This document shows positions 44,690 through 52,238 of a stretch of 64,000 nucleotides of DNA, one piece after another. Each line of letters starts with the position of its first letter. Position 1 is the stretch's first letter. Location: NCBI GenBank assembly GCA_963772375.1, contig CAVYXG010000005.1, forward strand, positions 744,001 through 808,000, read 5' to 3'. Made by a program: the position numbers and the translations under genes. The notes below the pieces were generated by a model. It made no database searches, had not been told where the DNA came from, and saw nothing but the letters and a program-made list of their open reading frames with translations. This DNA is from DATBHM01 sp963772375 (GTDB lineage: Bacteria > Actinomycetota > UBA4738 > JACQTL01).

Positions 44690-45202
44690 ATGACGTCCCG
44701 CCGGCAGATGCTGAAGTCGTCGCTGGCGCTCGCGGCAGGCGCGGTGGGGATCGGAGCTGCGCGCACGGCACTGGGCGGCGCCGACCCGTCGGCGGCGGTC
44801 GCCACCGGCCGGCCGCCGAGGTCACTCTCCCTCTCCGCCCGCGACCTGCACGCCGTCGTCGACGCCCGTCCGGCGGGTCACGGCCCGAGGGCCGGCGACC
44901 GCACGGTGCTGTCGGGCGAGCTGGTCGACGCCGACGGAACGTCCCTCGGACGGTTCCTCGGGATCGTGACGACGTTCGACGCGACGACGCCCGCATCGGC
45001 GGTCGAGTCGCACACGTTCCAGCTCGCGGACGGGACCCTGCACGGGATGGGATCGTCCGCGCCGGCTGGTGAGTCGATGTTCGCCATCGTCGGCGGCACC
45101 GGCCGCTACCACGGCGCCAGGGGCAGCTACGTCGCCAGGCAGACGCCGGTCGAGCTCGGCGGAGACGGTTCCGCCGCGTTCACGATGACCTTCGCGAAGT
45201 AA
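44690..45202 (+). CDS. Tat-exported allene-oxide-cyclase/dirigent-like barrel protein
   Basis: 170 residues, ATG 44690 with GGGGAGGTGG upstream. Tat signal: TSRRQMLKSSLALAAGAVG. The mature part shows the AOC-barrel pattern seen in many secreted actinobacterial proteins: GPRAGDRTVLSGELVDADGTSLGRF, TFQLADGTLHGMG, and the loop FAIVGGTGRYHGARGSY that is almost diagnostic of this fold. Ligand and function are unknown. It stands nine bases before the Hcp gene and is probably co-transcribed with it. Confidence 0.82.
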   Translation: MTSRRQMLKSSLALAAGAVGIGAARTALGGADPSAAVATGRPPRSLSLSARDLHAVVDARPAGHGPRAGDRTVLSGELVDADGTSLGRFLGIVTTFDATTPASAVESHTFQLADGTLHGMGSSAPAGESMFAIVGGTGRYHGARGSYVARQTPVELGGDGSAAFTMTFAK

Positions 45203-45211
45203 GGGGGAGTC

Positions 45212-45691
45212 ATGGCCGTCGACATGTTCCTGAAGCTCGATGGGATCAAGGGCGAATCGCTGGACCGCAAGCACGCCGGCGAGATCGAGATCCTCTCCTA
45301 CTCCTGGGGGATGAGCCAGACCGGCTCGTTCGGCACCGGGGGCGGCGAGGGCAAGGTGTCGGTCCACGACATCTCCGTCACCAAGGTCACCGACTCCTCC
45401 ACCCCGCAGCTGATGGTGTCCTGCGTCACGGGAAAGCACATCCCGACGGGCCTGATCACGGTTCGGAAGGCAGGCGAGAAGCCGGTCGAGTACCTGAAGA
45501 TCAAGCTGACGGACATCCTCATCTCCTCCGTCCAGATGGATGGCCACGGCGCCGGGACCCCCTCGGAGTCGTTCGCGCTGGACTTCAAGAAGGCGGAGTT
45601 CGACATCTCGTCGCCCAGCGGAAGGGGGACGGTCTTCAAGGCTCTGATCGAGAACGACGAGCATGGCCAGGTGGTGACGCCCCCCGCCTAG
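45212..45691 (+). CDS. Hcp1-family (type VI tube-like) protein, orphan
   Basis: 159 residues, SD GGGGGAG. Hcp pattern: MFLKLDGIKGESLDRKHAGEI opens the fold, then ILSYSWGMSQTGS, KVSVHDISVTKVTD, STPQLMVSCVTGKHI, VEYLKIKLTDILISSVQM and SFALDFKKAEFDISS. Hcp hexamers form the inner tube of type VI secretion, but no sheath, baseplate, VgrG or ClpV gene is nearby. Orphan Hcp-like genes are known in Actinobacteria and may act as secreted or ring-forming proteins. Its stop shares CTAG with the stop of the convergent methyltransferase gene. Confidence 0.9.
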   Translation: MAVDMFLKLDGIKGESLDRKHAGEIEILSYSWGMSQTGSFGTGGGEGKVSVHDISVTKVTDSSTPQLMVSCVTGKHIPTGLITVRKAGEKPVEYLKIKLTDILISSVQMDGHGAGTPSESFALDFKKAEFDISSPSGRGTVFKALIENDEHGQVVTPPA

Positions 45692-47160
45692 GTCCGGGGC
45701 GCCTCCAGGAACCCCAGGGAGAGCACCTGACGGACGACCTCGACGACGACCGGAGTGACCGTTGGTTCCTCGAGCCCCATCTCGCGCGCCGCACGCCGAA
45801 CCAGGTCGCTGAGCCGGTGGGTCCCGTCGCACCCCCCCATCACCCGCAGGACGAACGGGTCGGAACGTCCCCCGAACGCCAGCCCGCTGCCCAGACGAAC
45901 GGTCGACTCCTTGGTTCCCCAGCCTCCCTGGTGCGGGACCTGGATCTCCTCGACCCGAACGTCGCCCACCAGACGGAACCGTCCGTCGAGGAACTCCCGG
46001 TCTCCTCCGACGCGCTCCAGGTAGTCCTGGTTGCCGAACAGCCGCAGGAGGTGCTCGCTGGCGCTGTCGGACAGCACCCCCGGCACGTGGTCGGCCCTGA
46101 CCCATGGCGTCCCGCGCTCCCGGCGCCGCAGCACCACCGACCCGGTGACGATGGAGTCGACGCCCAGCGAACGGTGGTAGTCGAGCCAGCGGTCGAGGGC
46201 CTCGCCGTACTCCGGTCCCCGCGTCCGCGTGAGCCAGGTCGCCGCGTAGGTCAGCGGGTCCTGCGAGTCCGAATGGATCAGCATCGCATCGCACCCGAGG
46301 TCGGCCACCCAGCGGGACGGCGCGTCCTGCCACTGTTCACCGTCCCGGACGATCCAGTTGCACAGGACGGTGACGAAGCCGCCGGGGTTCAGGTGCGCGG
46401 CGGCGCCCCGTACCACCTCCCGGGAGACGTCGTCGCCCCGCATGCCGGCGTCCCGGTACTCGAAGGACGTGTCCGGAGAGATGACGAACGGCGGGTTCGA
46501 CACCACGAGGTCGAACGCCTCGTCCGCGACCGGTTCGAAGAAGCTCCCGTGACGGACGGTGACCCGGTCGACCTCGTTGAGCGCGGCGTTCAGCTCGGTG
46601 CAGTACAGCGCCTTGCGATTGGTGTCGGTCGCGACGACGGAGTCGGCGTGGCTCGCCGCGAGGAGGGCCTGGATCCCGCAGCCCGTTCCCAGGTCGAGGG
46701 CTCGCCCGCCGGGCGAGCGGACGGTGAGGGCCGCGAGCGTGCGCGACGCGGGCCCGGGGCCGAGGACGTGGTCGGGCTCCGGCCGGACCTCGTCGGTCGT
46801 CGTGCTGTGCGTGAGCCACAGGCCCATGACCATGGTGAGCGCCAGGTTCCGCCGTACCTCGTCGCCGTCGAGCCGCAGGAGCCCGAGGTCTTGCGCCTCG
46901 GAGAGGTCGAGGGGATCGATCGCCTCGCTGGCCCGGTCGAGCGGCAGCGGCAGTCCGAGGATGAACAGCCGGACCAGGGAGTTCAGGCGGGTGGGTTCGG
47001 CGATCCGGCGCGCGTACACCTGGGCGTCGAAGTGGGAGCCGGACTGGACGGGGTCCACCCCCAGCGCCTGCCGGATGCCCTCGTCGGTGTAGCCGGCCGA
47101 CTCGAGCGCCAGCCGCAGGTGCCCGACCGCCTCGAGGTTGACTGGGGGCACGTCCACCAT
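45688..47160 (-). CDS. SAM-dependent methyltransferase, HemK/RsmC-like, with extra domains
   Basis: 490 residues. Residues about 1-130 form an N-terminal helical domain (AGYTDEGIRQALG) like that of DUF7059 proteins. The Rossmann core has SAM motif ALDLGTGCGIQALLAASHA, then VVATDTNRKALYCTELNA and catalytic VVSNPPFVISPD, the NPPF motif of N-methylases acting on Gln or on base amino groups. The C-terminal 170 residues are a winged/beta domain of unknown role. Target may be a protein Gln or an rRNA base; not decided. Convergent with hcp. Confidence 0.88.
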   Translation of the reverse strand: MVDVPPVNLEAVGHLRLALESAGYTDEGIRQALGVDPVQSGSHFDAQVYARRIAEPTRLNSLVRLFILGLPLPLDRASEAIDPLDLSEAQDLGLLRLDGDEVRRNLALTMVMGLWLTHSTTTDEVRPEPDHVLGPGPASRTLAALTVRSPGGRALDLGTGCGIQALLAASHADSVVATDTNRKALYCTELNAALNEVDRVTVRHGSFFEPVADEAFDLVVSNPPFVISPDTSFEYRDAGMRGDDVSREVVRGAAAHLNPGGFVTVLCNWIVRDGEQWQDAPSRWVADLGCDAMLIHSDSQDPLTYAATWLTRTRGPEYGEALDRWLDYHRSLGVDSIVTGSVVLRRRERGTPWVRADHVPGVLSDSASEHLLRLFGNQDYLERVGGDREFLDGRFRLVGDVRVEEIQVPHQGGWGTKESTVRLGSGLAFGGRSDPFVLRVMGGCDGTHRLSDLVRRAAREMGLEEPTVTPVVVEVVRQVLSLGFLEAPRT

Positions 47161-47221
47161 CGGTTCCTTTCCCGCCCGCGGGGGCCGCGCCGTGCGGCCC
47201 TGGTTCGGGCTCCGCAGATGC

Positions 47222-47227
47222 TAGCGT
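47222..47227 (+). promoter_or_regulatory. -10 box (TAGCGT) of the FG-GAP repeat gene
   Basis: TAGCGT 20 bases upstream of the ATG at 47247, leaving space for GGGGGGTCGGAG as ribosome site. The spacer to the divergent methyltransferase gene is only 86 bases, so both promoters are compact. Confidence 0.4.
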
Positions 47228-47246
47228 CGGCTTCGGGGGGTCGGAG

Positions 47247-48911
47247 ATGAGAACTCGCGTCGCAGCAGTCGTCACCGGAGGGCTCATGGTCGCGTTCGCC
47301 CTGGCGGCTGCGGGCCCGGGAGCGTCCGCGAAGCCGGCCCGGGGTGGTGGCGGCGCGGTGCTCGAGCTCGTCCGCGTGACGCCGTCGGAGATCGGCGAGG
47401 GCGATACCCCGCACCTCACGGGGAACGTCGCCGGTCTGGTCGCCGGCTGCGGCCCCGTCGGCCTCGCGATCGACTGGGGCGACGGCTCCGCGACCGAGAA
47501 CGAGTCCCAGCCGGGGAACGGTTCGTTCGACTTCCCCCATACCTATCTGGACAACAACCCGATCGGGACGCCGGCCACGGACACGGTCAGCGTCGACCTG
47601 ACGGACCAGTGCCAGGGCACGGGCCACGCGGAAGCCCAGGTGACCGTGAGCAACGTGCCGCCGCAGTTCACCTCGGTCCGGATCTTCCCGCGGGGGCCGC
47701 GCCAGACGACCTCGCTCGTCGCCCAGTTCACCGACCCGGGGGCCCTCGACACGTTCACGGTCGACATCGACTGGGGCGACGCCGCCCCGCCGGAGCAGCT
47801 GCTGCTGCCCGCCGTCCAGAAGATCCGGGCCCACCACACCTACGTGGACGCCGGAGGATACGTGGTCACCATCGACGTCAAGGATGACGACGGCGGGAGC
47901 GACTTCCGCGAGATCGAGACCCTCGTGCCGACCGAGACCCCCCGGATCGTCACCGCGCCCGGGGCGGGCGGCTCGCCGAACGTCAGGTCGTTCGACAACC
48001 AGGGGACGCTCGTGCGTTCGATCCAAGCCTTCCGCTCCTCGTTCACGGGGGGCGTGCGCGTGGCGGCCGGCGACGTCGACGGCGACGGCTTCGACGACGT
48101 CATCGTGGGCGCCGGCCCCGGCGCCCTGCCCGAGGTCCGGGTGTACAGCGGCAACGACAGCGAGCTGCTCGACGACTTCCTCGCGTTCCGCTCGTCGTTC
48201 ACGGGTGGGGTGTGGGTCGCGGCGGGCGACGTCAACGGGGATGGGTTCGCCGACGTGGTCGTGGGCGCGGACAAGGGCGGCGGCCCGCAGGTCCGGGTGT
48301 TCGACGGCACCGACGGCCTTGCCGGAGCGCTCAAGGTGTCGCACCACTTCTACGCGTTCCGCTCGTCGTACGCGGGCGGGGTCCGGGTGGCGGTCGGCGA
48401 CGTCAACGGCGACGGGGTCCCCGACATCGTGTGCGGCGCCGGCCCGGGCGCCGGACCGCTGGTGAAGGTCTTCGATGGCTTCTCCCTGCGACCGATGGAG
48501 GCGTTCCACGCGTTCCGCTCGTCGTTCACGGGCGGCGTGTTCGTGGCGGCCGGCGACGTCGACGGCGACGGCCGCGCGGACGTGGTCGTGGGCGCGGGCA
48601 CCGGGGGCGCCCCGCACGTGCGCGCGTTCGCGCAGCCCGCCGGCGCGGACGTCGCGACACCCCTCGAGGAGTTCCTGGCGTACCGGTCCTCGTTCACCGG
48701 GGGGGTGCGCGTGGCGGCCGGCGACCTGAACGGCGACGGCCGGGCCGAGATCGTCACCGCGGCCGGCGCCGGCGCCGGCCCGCACGTGAAGGTCTTCTCC
48801 GAGGACGAGGCCGGCGGCGGGATCGCCGACATGCTCGACATCCTCCCGTACCGCTCGTCGTTCACGGGCGGGGTGTTCGTCGGGGTCGGCATGGTCCAGG
48901 TGGTGACGTAG
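47247..48911 (+). CDS. Secreted PKD/FG-GAP repeat protein
   Basis: 554 residues. Signal peptide (residues 1-28, ending GPGASA). Residues 35-230 contain two PKD-like beta domains (AIDWGDGSA; DIDWGDAAPPEQ; HHTYVDAGGYVVTIDVKDDDGG). Residues 250-554 are six near-identical FG-GAP-like modules of about 55 residues sharing RSSFTGGVRVAAGDV-GDG--DVVVGAG, the D-x-D-x-D-G loops typical of calcium-bound propeller blades. It should be an extracellular adhesion or ligand-binding propeller. No sorting signal or anchor is visible at the C-terminus. Confidence 0.9.
   Translation: MRTRVAAVVTGGLMVAFALAAAGPGASAKPARGGGGAVLELVRVTPSEIGEGDTPHLTGNVAGLVAGCGPVGLAIDWGDGSATENESQPGNGSFDFPHTYLDNNPIGTPATDTVSVDLTDQCQGTGHAEAQVTVSNVPPQFTSVRIFPRGPRQTTSLVAQFTDPGALDTFTVDIDWGDAAPPEQLLLPAVQKIRAHHTYVDAGGYVVTIDVKDDDGGSDFREIETLVPTETPRIVTAPGAGGSPNVRSFDNQGTLVRSIQAFRSSFTGGVRVAAGDVDGDGFDDVIVGAGPGALPEVRVYSGNDSELLDDFLAFRSSFTGGVWVAAGDVNGDGFADVVVGADKGGGPQVRVFDGTDGLAGALKVSHHFYAFRSSYAGGVRVAVGDVNGDGVPDIVCGAGPGAGPLVKVFDGFSLRPMEAFHAFRSSFTGGVFVAAGDVDGDGRADVVVGAGTGGAPHVRAFAQPAGADVATPLEEFLAYRSSFTGGVRVAAGDLNGDGRAEIVTAAGAGAGPHVKVFSEDEAGGGIADMLDILPYRSSFTGGVFVGVGMVQVVT
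48025..48885 (+). repeat. Six tandem ~165-base FG-GAP coding repeats
   Basis: The DNA encoding RSSFTGGV recurs at about 48028, 48183, 48352, 48508, 48678 and 48849, so units are 155-171 bases. Protein identity between units is high and the codons are very similar, suggesting fairly recent duplication or gene conversion. The third unit has RSSYAGGV, and the last is truncated after the GGVFVGVG stretch. Confidence 0.8.
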
Positions 48912-49144
48912 ACGAGATCCAGCGCCGGCGAACTTGATCGTCGTGGGGGGCCGTCTGGTGTGCGAGCAGGGGGTGTTCTTCGAGGTGGTCATGGCGCAGT
49001 TTCCCGGGCGGCCGCGTGTGCCGGAGCACCGAGTACTACGCGGCGCCGTTCGACGCTCCCGAATGGCGGAGTGACCTCGTCGAACGGATGTGACGCCCCG
49101 TCGGCGTACCGTGTCCGCTCCGAACGCGGCGGAAGGAGCGGGAC

Positions 49145-49543
49145 ATGGGAACGACGGCCGACTACCACCGGGCTCCGGATGGCATGGCGCCGGGCAACGG
49201 CTACAGCCACGCGGTGGCGGCGACCGGGCGGCTCGTCGCCGTCGCGGGGCAGGTGGCCATGGACCAGCACGGCGAGCTGGTGGGAGAGGGCGACGCGGCC
49301 GCGCAGGCCGAACGGGTCTTCGAGAACCTCCGGCTCGCGCTCCACGCGGCGGGGGCGACGTTCGCCGACGTGGTGAAGCTCGGCATCTTCGTCACGGACA
49401 TCGGGGTCCTGCCGGCCATCCGGGAGGTGCGGGACCGGTACGTCGACCTGCAACGGCCGCCGGCGAGCACCGCCGTGCAGGTGGCGGCGCTGTTCCGGCC
49501 GGGCTATCTGCTGGAGATCGAGGCGCTCGCCGTCACCGGCTGA
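49145..49543 (+). CDS. RidA/YjgF-family deaminase-like protein
   Basis: 132 residues, GGAAGGAGCGGGAC before the ATG, and TACCGT at 49107 as a -10. Family motifs: YSHAVAATGRLVAVAGQVAMD, AQAERVFENLRLALHAAGATFADVVKLGIFVTDI and RPPASTAVQVAALFRPGYLLEIEALAV, with the Arg (RPPAST) that binds carboxylates. Canonical RidA hydrolyses reactive enamine/imine intermediates of amino-acid metabolism; this divergent form may have another substrate. Three bases precede the winged-helix gene. Confidence 0.92.
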   Translation: MGTTADYHRAPDGMAPGNGYSHAVAATGRLVAVAGQVAMDQHGELVGEGDAAAQAERVFENLRLALHAAGATFADVVKLGIFVTDIGVLPAIREVRDRYVDLQRPPASTAVQVAALFRPGYLLEIEALAVTG

Positions 49544-49546
49544 CGC

Positions 49547-50731
49547 ATGTCCGTCCGGACGATCGGGGACGCCGAGCTGCGCGCACGGCTGGCGGTGCGG
49601 CACCATCTGACGCCTGCGGCGAGGCAGGACGACGTCGCCGTGGTTGCGCGCGATCTCGTGGCGCTGCATTCGACCGATCCCGCCTCCGTCCACCTGGCGG
49701 CGTGGGCCCGTCTCCACGACGCGACCGTCGCCGCGGTGGACCGGGCCCTGTACGACGACCGGACGCTCGTCCGCATGCTCGGGATGCGCCGGACGATGTT
49801 CGTCGTCCCGACCGAGCTGGCGCCGGTCGTGCAGGCCGCGTGCACCGACGCCATCGCCGCCCGGGAACGGCTGCGGCTGGAGGAGCTCCTCGAGGCCGGC
49901 GGCGTCGCCGACCCGGCCGGACCGTGGCTCCGAGCGGTGGAGGAGGAGGTCGCGGCCGCCCTGGCCGCCCGGGGTGAGGCGACCGGCCAGGAGCTGTCGC
50001 GTGACGTCGCCGGGCTCCGGGAGCGGATCCACCTTGCCGCAGGCAAGGCCTACGGCGCCGTGGTGAACGTCACGACGCGAGTGCTGTTCGTCATGGCGGC
50101 CGAGGGGCGGATCGTCCGGGGCCGGCCGCGGGGGTCGTTCCTCAGCAGCCAGTACCGGTGGTGGCCGATGGAGGCGTGGCTGCCGGGCGGCATGCCGGCC
50201 GTGCCCGTGGAGGAGGCGCGGGCCGAGCTGGTCCGCCGGTGGCTGGACGCATACGGGCCGGGGACGACGGCGGACGTGAGGTGGTGGACGGGCTGGACCG
50301 CCGGCGAGGCGAAGCGGGCGCTGGGCGCGGTGGAGGCGGTCGAGGTGGCCCTCGACGCCGGCGGGACCGGATGGGTGCTTCCGGGTGACCTCGAGCCCAC
50401 GGCCGAACCCGGACCGTGGGTCGCCCTGACCCCGGCGCTCGACCCCACCGTGATGGGGTGGCAGGGCCGCGACTGGTACCTGGGGCCGCACGGTCCCGCG
50501 CTGTTCGACCGTTCCGGGAACGCGGGCCCGGCCGTGTGGTGCGACGGACGGATCGTCGGCGGCTGGGTGCAGCGTCCCGACGGCGAGGTCGTCGTCCGGT
50601 TGCTCGAGGACGTCGGACCCGAGGCCGCGGATGCCGTCGGAGCCGAGGCGGAGCGTCTCCGCGCATGGCTCGGCGAGGTGCGGGTGAAGCCGCGGTTCCG
50701 GACCCCGCTGGAGCGCGAGCTGAGCGCATGA
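49547..50731 (+). CDS. Winged-helix DNA-binding domain protein (HTH_42/YcaQ-AlkX superfamily)
   Basis: 394 residues. Family pattern of the AlkX/YcaQ and AlkZ group: VARDLVALHSTDPASVHLAAWARL near the start, RMLGMRRTMFVVPTELAPVV, and in the middle DVRWWTGWTAGEAKRALG, ending WVQRPDGEVVVRLLEDVG. YcaQ and AlkZ are DNA glycosylases for crosslinks using QxQ/QxD catalytic motifs; here the corresponding segment reads HSTD, so glycosylase activity is uncertain. Three bases after the RidA gene, it likely shares its transcript. Confidence 0.85.
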   Translation: MSVRTIGDAELRARLAVRHHLTPAARQDDVAVVARDLVALHSTDPASVHLAAWARLHDATVAAVDRALYDDRTLVRMLGMRRTMFVVPTELAPVVQAACTDAIAARERLRLEELLEAGGVADPAGPWLRAVEEEVAAALAARGEATGQELSRDVAGLRERIHLAAGKAYGAVVNVTTRVLFVMAAEGRIVRGRPRGSFLSSQYRWWPMEAWLPGGMPAVPVEEARAELVRRWLDAYGPGTTADVRWWTGWTAGEAKRALGAVEAVEVALDAGGTGWVLPGDLEPTAEPGPWVALTPALDPTVMGWQGRDWYLGPHGPALFDRSGNAGPAVWCDGRIVGGWVQRPDGEVVVRLLEDVGPEAADAVGAEAERLRAWLGEVRVKPRFRTPLERELSA

Positions 50732-50746
50732 GGTAGACCTGCGGGT

Positions 50747-51142
50747 ATGGCGCTTCCGAAAGCGCTCGCCCGGTTCAACCGGGTCGTCACGAACCGCGTG
50801 CTCGGCGTGGTCGGGCCCTGGTTGCCCCCGTTCGCGGTCGTCGTGCACCGCGGGCGATCCTCCGGCCGCACCTACCGAACCCCCGTCTGGTGCTTCCACC
50901 GTGACGGCCGGTTCGTGGTGGCCCTGACGTACGGCAGCCGAACCGACTGGGTGCGCAACGTGCTCGCCGCCGGGGGGTGCGGGCTGATCCGACTGGGATC
51001 CGAACATGCCGTCGATTCCCCGCGCGTCGTGCGGGCCAGGTCGGGCCGCGGGCTCGTCCCGTGGATCGTCGTCCCGCCGCTGCGGGCGTTCGGCGTGCAC
51101 GAGTTCCTGCTGCTGGAACCGGCACCGGGCGCGGTGCCATGA
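50747..51142 (+). CDS. F420-dependent (deazaflavin) reductase, Ddn superfamily, short form
   Basis: 131 residues. VVVHRGRSSGRTYRTPVWCFHRDGRFVVALTYGSRTDWVRNVLAAGGCGLIRLG carries the GRxSGRxYRTPV and YGSxTDWVRN motifs of the nitroreductase/deazaflavin family; the tail VHEFLLLEPAP is also typical. It would bind F420H2 or FMN for an unknown substrate. Together with the Ddn homologue at 22327 it indicates an F420-using organism. It lies 15 bases after the winged-helix gene and seven before the VOC gene. Confidence 0.88.
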   Translation: MALPKALARFNRVVTNRVLGVVGPWLPPFAVVVHRGRSSGRTYRTPVWCFHRDGRFVVALTYGSRTDWVRNVLAAGGCGLIRLGSEHAVDSPRVVRARSGRGLVPWIVVPPLRAFGVHEFLLLEPAPGAVP

Positions 51143-51149
51143 TGGGCGT

Positions 51150-51560
51150 ATGGCGGCCGAGTTCCCCGCGGAGGGGATGGAGCTCACCCACCTGCTCGTC
51201 GTGAGCGACCTGGCGACATCGATGCCGTTCTACCGGGACGTGCTGGGCGCGGAGGTGTACCGGGAGTACGGCGGGACGTCCTGCGTGTTGCGGTTCCTCG
51301 GGACGTGGCTGCTGCTGGTCACCGGCGGCGAACCGACAAAGGACAAGCCGACCGTGTCGTTCGCGCCGCCGGTCGATCCCGACCGCGTGAGCCACGAGAT
51401 GACCATACGCGTGCCGGACTGCCACGGCGCCTACGAGACCCTGCTCTCCAGAGGAGCCGAGTTCCTCACGCCGCCGGTCGAATACGAATGGGAGATCCGG
51501 GCGTTCTTCCGCGACCCGGACGGCCACCTGATCGAGATCAGCGAGGCTCGGTCGAAGTAG
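51150..51560 (+). CDS. VOC-family protein D (dioxygenase/glyoxalase-like)
   Basis: 136 residues from ATG 51150. VOC pattern MELTHLLVVSDLATSMPFYRDVLGAEVYREYGG, then VSHEMTIRVPDCHGAYETLLSRGAEFL and YEWEIRAFFRDPDGHLIEISE, with a His, Glu and other polar residues that could hold a divalent metal. CATGAT six bases upstream of the ATG could be a -10, though co-transcription with the preceding gene is as likely. It overlaps the convergent small gene by 23 bases (51538-51560). Confidence 0.87.
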   Translation: MAAEFPAEGMELTHLLVVSDLATSMPFYRDVLGAEVYREYGGTSCVLRFLGTWLLLVTGGEPTKDKPTVSFAPPVDPDRVSHEMTIRVPDCHGAYETLLSRGAEFLTPPVEYEWEIRAFFRDPDGHLIEISEARSK

Positions 51561-51735
51561 GGGGCGCCGCGCCCTCATCCCGTCGCGGCAGCGAGCCGGC
51601 CCGGTACGCGATCTGGAGCGCCTCCTCGAGCCACGCGAGCCGCTCGCCCGGTGTCGCGTCCACGCCCAGCGCCAGGCGATCGCGGTCGTTCCGCTCCCAG
51701 CCCCGCTGCCTGCCGGTCGTTGCTCGATCGGTCAT
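51538..51735 (-). CDS. Small acidic protein of the nucleotidyltransferase module
   Basis: 65 residues, ATG at 51735 overlapping the nucleotidyltransferase stop by ATGA. Central helix: LALGVDATPGERLAWLEEALQIAYRAGSLP. Small proteins with this ATPEQRLAWLEEA-type core recur behind nucleotidyltransferase-like genes in Actinobacteria and are annotated hypothetical. It might be an antitoxin or a regulator of its neighbour, which is inference. Its last 23 bases overlap the end of the VOC gene on the other strand. Confidence 0.65.
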   Translation of the reverse strand: MTDRATTGRQRGWERNDRDRLALGVDATPGERLAWLEEALQIAYRAGSLPRRDEGAAPPTSTEPR

Positions 51736-52238
51736 GTGGTTTCCCTGCGCCGTTCGATCTCGGTGAGCGCGGCGATGTCCTCGCGATCCTGGGGCCGGCC
51801 CGCAATCTCCTTCATGCGGATGAGGTCCGGGATCGAAGCGATTCTGACAGAAGTGGAGCCGAGCTCCGCCGTCTCCGCGTGGCGCCGGAGCTCGTCGAAC
51901 GGGATCGGATTCTCCACGAAGACGTCGACCACCCGAAGCGGCCGGTCCGGATCCCAAAACGAGAGCACCGTCATCCCCTTCGTCTCGACCCACGCGGCAC
52001 GGGCGATGGGGTCGGCGAGATCGGCCGGATTCACCGGAGCCCGCGGCCGCAGCCCAAGAGCGGTGAGGGCGCCGACGGCACGGGCGGCCTCGTCCGACGA
52101 GAGATCGATGGCCAGATCCAGATCTGCGGTGAACCGAGGGTGCCCGTGCATGACCACCGCCAATCCACCGACCACCACGTACCGCACACCCGCGCGTTCC
52201 AGGGCTTCGATCACGGGTTCGTACGTCGGCTCGCTCAT
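51732..52238 (-). CDS. AbiEii/MNT-type nucleotidyltransferase-fold protein
   Basis: 168 residues. NTase core: VRYVVVGGLAVVMHGHPRFTADLDLAIDLSSDEAARA, with the GG and DxD metal motifs (DLDLAID). PIPFDELRRHAETAELGSTSVRIASIPDLIRMKEIAGRPQDREDI is the typical C-terminal arm of AbiEii/AbiGii-like or MJ0435-like proteins. Such proteins serve as toxins or add nucleotides to a partner. It overlaps both neighbours by ATGA: the ERCC4 gene upstream and the small-protein gene downstream, so the three are made together. Confidence 0.88.
   Translation of the reverse strand: MSEPTYEPVIEALERAGVRYVVVGGLAVVMHGHPRFTADLDLAIDLSSDEAARAVGALTALGLRPRAPVNPADLADPIARAAWVETKGMTVLSFWDPDRPLRVVDVFVENPIPFDELRRHAETAELGSTSVRIASIPDLIRMKEIAGRPQDREDIAALTEIERRRETT

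Noticed and set aside
45212..45691. A type VI secretion system
   Set aside because: Only an Hcp-like gene is present; no sheath, baseplate, VgrG or ClpV gene lies in the window.
48025..48885. CRISPR-like array
   Set aside because: The repeats are coding FG-GAP modules of about 165 bases without unique spacers.
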